From the NCBI RefSeq assembly GCF_002001105.1, contig NZ_MUNP01000046.1, positions 62,001 through 126,000 on the forward strand: DNA of 64,000 nucleotides, written 5' to 3'. A program made the position numbers and the translations under genes. This document shows positions 62,776 to 64,000 of this stretch, piece after piece. The notes beneath the pieces were generated by a model. It was not told the origin of the DNA. It worked only from the letters and a program-made list of their open reading frames with translations, and did not search any database. Origin of the DNA: Rhodanobacter sp. C06. GTDB lineage: Bacteria; Pseudomonadota; Gammaproteobacteria; Xanthomonadales; Rhodanobacteraceae. How positions within the stretch are numbered: position 1 is the stretch's first letter; each line of letters starts with the position of its first letter.

Positions 62776-64000
62776 ATGCACGAGATCGGCTTCATCCGCG
62801 ACCTCGCGATCGTGATGCTCGTGGCCGGCGCCGCCACGATCCTGTTCCAGCGTTTTCGCCAGCCGGTGCTGCTGGGCTACATCCTGGCCGGCGTGCTGAT
62901 CGGCCCGCATACGCCGGGCACGTTGGTGGCCGATCCGCGCGCGATCGACGACATCTCCAACCTCGGCGTGGTGCTGCTGATGTTCACGCTGGGGCTGGAG
63001 TTCAGCGTGCGCAAGCTGCGCGAGGTCGGCATCGGCGTGCTCGCCGTGGCGGTACTGGAAGTGGGGCTGATGCTGTGGATCGGCGTGGGCCTGGGCAGCC
63101 TGTTCGGCTGGAAGGGCATCGACGCGCTGTTCCTCGGCGCGATCATCGCGCTCTCCTCGACGATGGTCGCCACGCGCACGCTCAAGGAAAGCGGCAAGCA
63201 GGGCCAGCCGTTCGCGAAGCTGGTGGTGGGCCTGCTGGTGGCCGAGGACGTGCTCACCATCGTGATGCTGACCCTGCTCACCGCGGTGGCGATCGGAGGC
63301 ACCGTGCATGCGGACACCGCGTTCGCGCTGATCGGCCACCTCGGCCTGTTCGTGGTGGTGGGCATGGTCCTGGGCCTGCTGCTGCTGCCGCGGCTGGTGG
63401 ATTACGTGGCGGGCTTCGGCCGCGACGAGACCCTGCTGGTGAGCGTGCTCGGCATCTGCTTCGGCGCCAGCCTGCTGGCGGCGTGGATGGGTTTCAGCGT
63501 GGCACTGGGCGCGTTTCTTGCCGGCGCGGTGGTGGCCGAGGCGCGCAGCGTGGGGCGCGTGCTGCACCTGATCGAGCCGTTGCGCGACATGTTCGCGGCG
63601 CTGTTCTTCGTCGCGATCGGCCTGAAGATCGACCCGGCGATGCTGTGGCAGTACGCGTTGCCGGCGCTGCTGATCGCCGCCGTGGTGATCGTGGGCAAGA
63701 CGCTGGCCTGTGGACTCGGCATCCTCGCCGTGGGCCACGATGCGCGCACCGCGCTGCGTTCTGGCCTGGGCATGGCGCAGATCGGCGAGTTCTCGTTCGT
63801 GATCGCCACGCTGGGCCTGTCGCTGGGTGCGATCAGTGATTTCCTCTATCCGATCGCGGTGGCGGTGTCGGTGCTGTGCATGGCGGTATCGCCCTACCTG
63901 GGGCGCTCGGCCGACCACCTAGCCGATGGCCTGTCGCGCATCACGCCACGGCCGCTGCACGTGCTGGCCGACAGCTACAGCGGCTGGCTGGAGAACCTCC
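62776..64000 (+). CDS. CPA2-family cation/proton antiporter, 5' part (Kef-type)
   Basis: An open frame of 408 codons running off the window end. The protein has about 12 hydrophobic helices of the monovalent cation:proton antiporter-2 family. Motifs seen are PVLLGYILAGVLIGPHTPG, FTLGLEFS, ALSSTMVATRTL (family TM5 region), VAEDVLTIVML (the conserved transport Asp) and [23 protein letters not shown] ribosome site precedes the ATG at 62776. TrkA-N or other C-terminal domains, which would separate KefB/KefC from YbaL types, lie beyond the edge. Confidence 0.88.
   Translation, partial: MHEIGFIRDLAIVMLVAGAATILFQRFRQPVLLGYILAGVLIGPHTPGTLVADPRAIDDISNLGVVLLMFTLGLEFSVRKLREVGIGVLAVAVLEVGLMLWIGVGLGSLFGWKGIDALFLGAIIALSSTMVATRTLKESGKQGQPFAKLVVGLLVAEDVLTIVMLTLLTAVAIGGTVHADTAFALIGHLGLFVVVGMVLGLLLLPRLVDYVAGFGRDETLLVSVLGICFGASLLAAWMGFSVALGAFLAGAVVAEARSVGRVLHLIEPLRDMFAALFFVAIGLKIDPAMLWQYALPALLIAAVVIVGKTLACGLGILAVGHDARTALRSGLGMAQIGEFSFVIATLGLSLGAISDFLYPIAVAVSVLCMAVSPYLGRSADHLADGLSRITPRPLHVLADSYSGWLENL

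Overview
The window is high-GC DNA with tightly packed, often 1-4 bp overlapping genes. The gene set and order point to a gammaproteobacterium of the order Xanthomonadales (Lysobacterales), most likely family Rhodanobacteraceae (Dyella / Rhodanobacter / Frateuria-like). Supporting points are the his operon ending in fused hisIE, the surE-pcm-yqaA-nlpD string without a following rpoS, divergent ppsA/ppsR, the mtnBDC methionine-salvage genes, a HiPIP, and REP repeats of the type starting TAGGAGCGCAC. It is almost entirely chromosomal housekeeping DNA. No phage, plasmid, CRISPR array or complete insertion sequence was found.

Layout. 1-5309: histidine operon (hisD 3' end, hisC, hisB, hisH, hisA, hisF, hisIE). 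5320-8843: a membrane-anchored C13 (legumain-like) peptidase, methionine salvage mtnB-mtnD-mtnC, and a Tat-exported HiPIP. 9274-13937: two APC amino-acid permeases separated by a mobile-looking repeat, a NUDIX hydrolase and 3-hydroxyanthranilate dioxygenase. 14014-21681: esterase, fasciclin protein, parE, an ABC exporter and Xaa-Pro aminopeptidase, all on the minus strand. 21864-25797: cyoABCD quinol oxidase. 26460-32978: pyrG, kdsA, eno, ftsB, ispD, ispF, truD. 33050-37990: smr, surE, pcm, yqaA, nlpD, a Mth938-like gene and yhbY. 38067-40669: rlmE-ftsH. 40938-41838: six tRNA genes. 41922-50941: protein quality control and the nucleoid (tig, clpP, clpX, lon, hupB, two tRNAs, ppiD). 51034-55864: mltD, gloB, a methyltransferase-like gene, rnhA, dnaQ and a PP2C phosphatase. 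56098-58279: tRNA-Ser and a divergent fatty-acid-hydroxylase / GlxA-type regulator pair. 58290-62210: ppsA, ppsR and a DUF1249 gene. 62270-62606: three tRNAs. 62776-64000: start of a CPA2 cation/proton antiporter cut by the window edge.

The clearest unexplained material is intergenic. (i) A 275-283 bp element occurs twice in opposite orientation (10740-11014 and 35225-35507). Its outer arms differ between copies at three positions, but both arms changed together. The remaining arm differences are mostly G.U wobbles on one strand, so the element looks like a structured, strand-specific RNA or ssDNA unit. (ii) A 453 bp element (25881-26333) has ~80 bp inverted arms that are themselves palindromic. 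(iii) Four back-to-back hairpins follow nlpD (37153-37265), with GGA-type loops resembling CsrA/RsmA sites. (iv) REP palindromes supply the stop codons of the genes they touch. (v) An inverted copy of the tRNA-Ser 3' end and terminator forms a 31-bp perfect palindrome. These are read from the sequence; their functions are inference.
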